Shown here: positions 61,665-64,000 of the stretch, piece after piece | Layout of the letters: each line of letters begins with the position of its first letter | Numbering within the stretch: the first letter of the stretch is position 1 | Source: Phycisphaerales bacterium | Lineage (GTDB): Bacteria > Planctomycetota > Phycisphaerae > Phycisphaerales > SM1A02 | Reading direction: 5' to 3' | Assembly (NCBI GenBank): GCA_022447205.1 | Contig: JAKVBQ010000003.1 | Coordinates: 91,704-155,703 of the forward strand | DNA: 64,000 bases | Notes under the pieces: model-generated | Seen by the model: only the letters and a program-made list of their open reading frames with translations | Told to the model about the DNA's origin: nothing | The model's database searches: none | Position numbers and translations under genes: made by a program

Positions 61665-62311
61665 GTGGTTCCACTCTCACGATCATCCACGAGGATGATG
61701 TCGACACGTGCGGGACCGTGGATACCGATCACCAGTGTCTGTTCGATGTCTGCGGTACGAGATGGTCCGCTGACGAAGGTGATCGTCGGGGGGATCTCTT
61801 CTCCAAGGCGCGCGAGGGCTTCCGAAAGCGTTCCGACCAGGTCCGAGGTGGCGAGAATCGCGACATGGTGAGGCGGCAGGAGTGCTGCAAGTCTCCCATG
61901 GTCGTCTTCCGGCGCGAGCATCAGCGTCCCATGCTCCGAGATGCCGAGGCGTGCACCGGTCAGTCCCATGTCCGCTTCGGCGATCGCATCTTGATTGTCT
62001 TCCGGATCGAGCACCTCATGCTGTCCGATCACCCTCGAGGAGATCGCACGAGCCAGGGGATCCCTCGAGACCGCAAGCGATGTGATCTGGTTTGATCGGA
62101 TGAGGGTGTCGAGTTCTCGAGCCGCGGCGTCGATGTCCGCGACATGGTGTACGACACCCGAGACCGCTTCGACCTCATCGGTGAATCGGCGGACGAGGGC
62201 GTCGATGCCTCCGTCGATGCCCTCCCTCGAGAGATCCGGCAGGCCGTTCTCCCGGTCCACGTCGGCAATCGCGGAGTGGACCCGATCGAGTATCCAACGT
62301 CGATCGTTCAT
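61661..62311 (-). CDS. lutC: Lactate utilization protein LutC (LUD domain)
   Basis: A 216-residue LUD/DUF162 protein. The start at 62311 follows GGGGAGG and overlaps lutB by four bases. The LUD core includes ITSLAVSRDPLA, DMGLTGARLGISEHGTLML, HVAILATSDLVGTLSEAL and VIGIHGPARVDIILVDD. LutABC together oxidise L-lactate to pyruvate. The N-terminal half is somewhat divergent. Confidence 0.9.
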   Translation of the reverse strand: MNDRRWILDRVHSAIADVDRENGLPDLSREGIDGGIDALVRRFTDEVEAVSGVVHHVADIDAAARELDTLIRSNQITSLAVSRDPLARAISSRVIGQHEVLDPEDNQDAIAEADMGLTGARLGISEHGTLMLAPEDDHGRLAALLPPHHVAILATSDLVGTLSEALARLGEEIPPTITFVSGPSRTADIEQTLVIGIHGPARVDIILVDDRESGTT

Positions 62312-63765
62312 CGTGCCTGCCTCCCCCGAGCCTTCCATCGATTCCGGAAGGTGTCACCTTCCGGTCTGGGAACCGAACGTTCCGATCGCCACGCTGCCAG
62401 GGGTGGAATGAACCGGTCCAGCACGGTCGTTCGAGAGGCGATGCCGGCCGCGCATCTCATGAAGAAGCCGGCGATGCGGTAGCGAGTGGGGGAGTGCATG
62501 GCACGTGCCCAGTGCCTGAATGCCGGCGTCTCCCTGCGAACCTTGAGATCCGTCTCCGCATCCCGCTTCTGCGCGTCGTCGCCGGCGATCTCCTCCCGGA
62601 GGTCGAGGAGGACCGCGGGGATGTCGATCTTGACGGGACAGACGTCACGACAGGCACCACAGAGACTCGATGCATAGGGGAGTTGGGAGGCCTGATGCAG
62701 TCCTGCGACCGGTGGGGTGAAGATCGAGCCGATCGGTCCCGGGTAGACGGAGCCGTAGGCATGCCCCCCGATCTGTCGGTAGACCGGACAGATGTTCAGG
62801 CAGGCGCCACAACGGATGCACTGAAGCGTCTGGCGCCTGCGTTCCGAGGCGAGCATTTCACTTCGACCGTTGTCGACCAGCACCATGTGCATCTCTTCGG
62901 GACCATCCTCCGCCGGATCCTGCTTCGGCCCGCTGAAGAGATTCTGGTAGGTGGTCACGACCTGCCCGGTACCACTCCGCCCGATCATGCGGAGGAAGAG
63001 GTCGAGGTCGGCGAGTCGAGGAAGCACCTTTTCAAGGCCGGCGATGGCGATGTGCACCCTTGGCAGAGACGTGGTGAGTCTCTGGTTGCCCTCGTTCTCC
63101 AGGACCAGGAACGAGCCGGTCTCGGCGATCAGGTAGTTGACCCCTGTGATGCCCACATCCGCACGGAGAAACGCCTTCCTCAACACTTCCCGAGCGACCA
63201 TCGTCATCGATTCCGCATCATCGGGAATGCTGCGTTGCAGGGTCTTCTCGAAGAGTGCATGGACCGACTTTCTCGAGCGATGAATGGCGGGGGCGACGAT
63301 GTGGGACGGTGTTTCGCCCGCGATCTGAACGATCCATTCACCAAGATCCGATTCCACCACCTCCATGCCGGACGCCTCGAGGACGGCATTGAGTCCGATC
63401 TCCTCGGTGACCATGCTCTTGCTCTTGATGACCGATCGAGCATCGGCCTGCGAACAGATGTCCTTCACGAGGCTGCAGGCGGAATCCGGATCCTTCGCCC
63501 AGTGAACCTTGATCCCGTTCCGGGTCGCGTTCGACTCGAAGAGCTCCAGTTGTTCGTCGAGGTGTTCGAGCGTCCAGGCCTTGATCGACCTGGCCTTCTC
63601 CCGCATCGACTCCCAGTCGCCGGCGATGGCGTCGACGGCCTTCGATCGTTTCGAGTTCACCTGTTCCTGGGCCCGTGCGAGTGCGCCACGAAGTTCGACA
63701 TCGGCGATCGCGGATCGGATGTCCTGCTTGAAGTGCCTTGAACGGACGTTGTGGATCGAGCTCAT
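62308..63765 (-). CDS. lutB: Lactate utilization iron-sulfur protein LutB
   Basis: A 485-residue LutB homolog. An N-terminal LUD domain (SVIKSKSMVTEEIGLNAVLEASGMEVVESDLGE) is followed by GITGVNYLIAETGSFLVLENEGN and the ferredoxin-like region with two 4Fe-4S motifs: CIRCGACLNICPVYRQIGG and CGACRDVCPVKI. It starts inside the stop of lutA (ATGA) and overlaps lutC similarly, so the three are translationally coupled. Confidence 0.95.
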   Translation of the reverse strand: MSSIHNVRSRHFKQDIRSAIADVELRGALARAQEQVNSKRSKAVDAIAGDWESMREKARSIKAWTLEHLDEQLELFESNATRNGIKVHWAKDPDSACSLVKDICSQADARSVIKSKSMVTEEIGLNAVLEASGMEVVESDLGEWIVQIAGETPSHIVAPAIHRSRKSVHALFEKTLQRSIPDDAESMTMVAREVLRKAFLRADVGITGVNYLIAETGSFLVLENEGNQRLTTSLPRVHIAIAGLEKVLPRLADLDLFLRMIGRSGTGQVVTTYQNLFSGPKQDPAEDGPEEMHMVLVDNGRSEMLASERRRQTLQCIRCGACLNICPVYRQIGGHAYGSVYPGPIGSIFTPPVAGLHQASQLPYASSLCGACRDVCPVKIDIPAVLLDLREEIAGDDAQKRDAETDLKVRRETPAFRHWARAMHSPTRYRIAGFFMRCAAGIASRTTVLDRFIPPLAAWRSERSVPRPEGDTFRNRWKARGRQAR

Positions 63766-64000
63766 GACTCCGGATCCTGTTCGGCGAGAAGCTGTGCCAC
63801 GTGCAGGGACTTCACTGCGGAACGAGTGGCCTTGAGTCTTCCCTCGAGCTGCATCAGGCAGGAGATGTCGCAGGAGACCACGGCATCGACGCCCTTCGCA
63901 TCGATCTCCTTCACCTTCTCGTCCGCCATGGCGCCCGAGATCTCCGGATAGGTCACGCTGAAGGTGCCACCGAATCCGCAGCACCTGTCACAACCCGCAC
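63762..64000 (-). CDS. lutA: Lactate utilization protein LutA, 3' part only
   Basis: The gene continues beyond the right edge of the window; about 78 C-terminal codons are visible. The reading frame shows CDRCCGFGGTFSVTYPEI, the CCG iron-sulfur domain typical of LutA/GlcF, and VVSCDISCLMQLEGRL. The stop overlaps lutB by four bases. It is the first gene of the lutABC operon on the minus strand. Confidence 0.9.
   Translation of the reverse strand, partial: AGCDRCCGFGGTFSVTYPEISGAMADEKVKEIDAKGVDAVVSCDISCLMQLEGRLKATRSAVKSLHVAQLLAEQDPES

Overview
The window is about 60% GC, densely coding DNA from a bacterial chromosome, most likely a marine planctomycete (Planctomycetota), probably of the Phycisphaerae type. 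The evidence is indirect but consistent. There are secreted proteins ending in a PEP-CTERM-like tail (a PGAGG motif, a hydrophobic stretch, then RRRRKR). There are Tat-exported Gfo/Idh/MocA and TIM-barrel sugar enzymes, and a beta-helix protein with planctomycete-style dockerin repeats. EF-Tu has a non-canonical switch I region, ProRS is of the archaeal/eukaryotic type, and exported proteins tend to be long and of unknown function.

Layout. 1-5.1 kb: two paralogous tail-anchored exported proteins, each followed by a terminator, then a Gfo/Idh/MocA oxidoreductase and a TIM barrel-DUF6807 fusion. 5.1-7.5 kb: a structured, terminator-bearing leader and a tightly overlapping LOG-YtoQ-nitrilase operon. 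7.7-10.4 kb: a PhoD-like phosphatase. 10.4-12.7 kb: a parB without parA, carrying three parS-like sites inside the gene and flanked by two long stretches with no recognisable gene. 12.7-16.6 kb: fliD (very large) and fliS. 16.6-25.3 kb: a surface polysaccharide locus (Wzx-like flippase, O-antigen ligase/polymerase-like protein, glycosidase-like secreted protein, gmd, GDP-fucose synthase, polysaccharide deacetylase, WcaF-like acetyltransferase). 25.4-30.4 kb: cysS-coaE, rho behind a clear promoter and long leader, and a pseudopilin-like protein.

30.7-34.1 kb: the translation/transcription block tRNA-Thr, tuf, rpmG, tRNA-Trp, secE, nusG. The ribosomal protein genes that usually follow are absent; a lipoprotein, ubiX and a glyoxalase-like gene follow instead. 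36-37 kb: a HisA/HisF-like TIM-barrel gene on the minus strand, preceded by a 32-codon leader peptide, a complementary antiterminator segment and an intrinsic terminator. This looks like a complete trp/his-type attenuator and is the most interesting regulatory structure in the window. 37.1-42 kb: a hydroxypyruvate isomerase-like enzyme, a thioredoxin-fold lipoprotein-like protein and a coupled YceI-lipoprotein-xylose isomerase operon. 42-49 kb: a beta-helix/dockerin protein, proS, a UbiA prenyltransferase, an AsmA-like protein and metG.

49-57 kb: exported proteins of unknown function, metF divergent from the redox repressor rex, two lipoproteins, a peptidoglycan amidase, a Ser/Thr kinase and a phosphoglycolate phosphatase-like gene. 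57-64 kb: a double-protease/PDZ secreted protein converging on a minus-strand operon lutA(partial)-lutB-lutC-FAH hydrolase-dCMP deaminase-SGNH hydrolase. No CRISPR array, intact insertion sequence or rRNA gene was seen.
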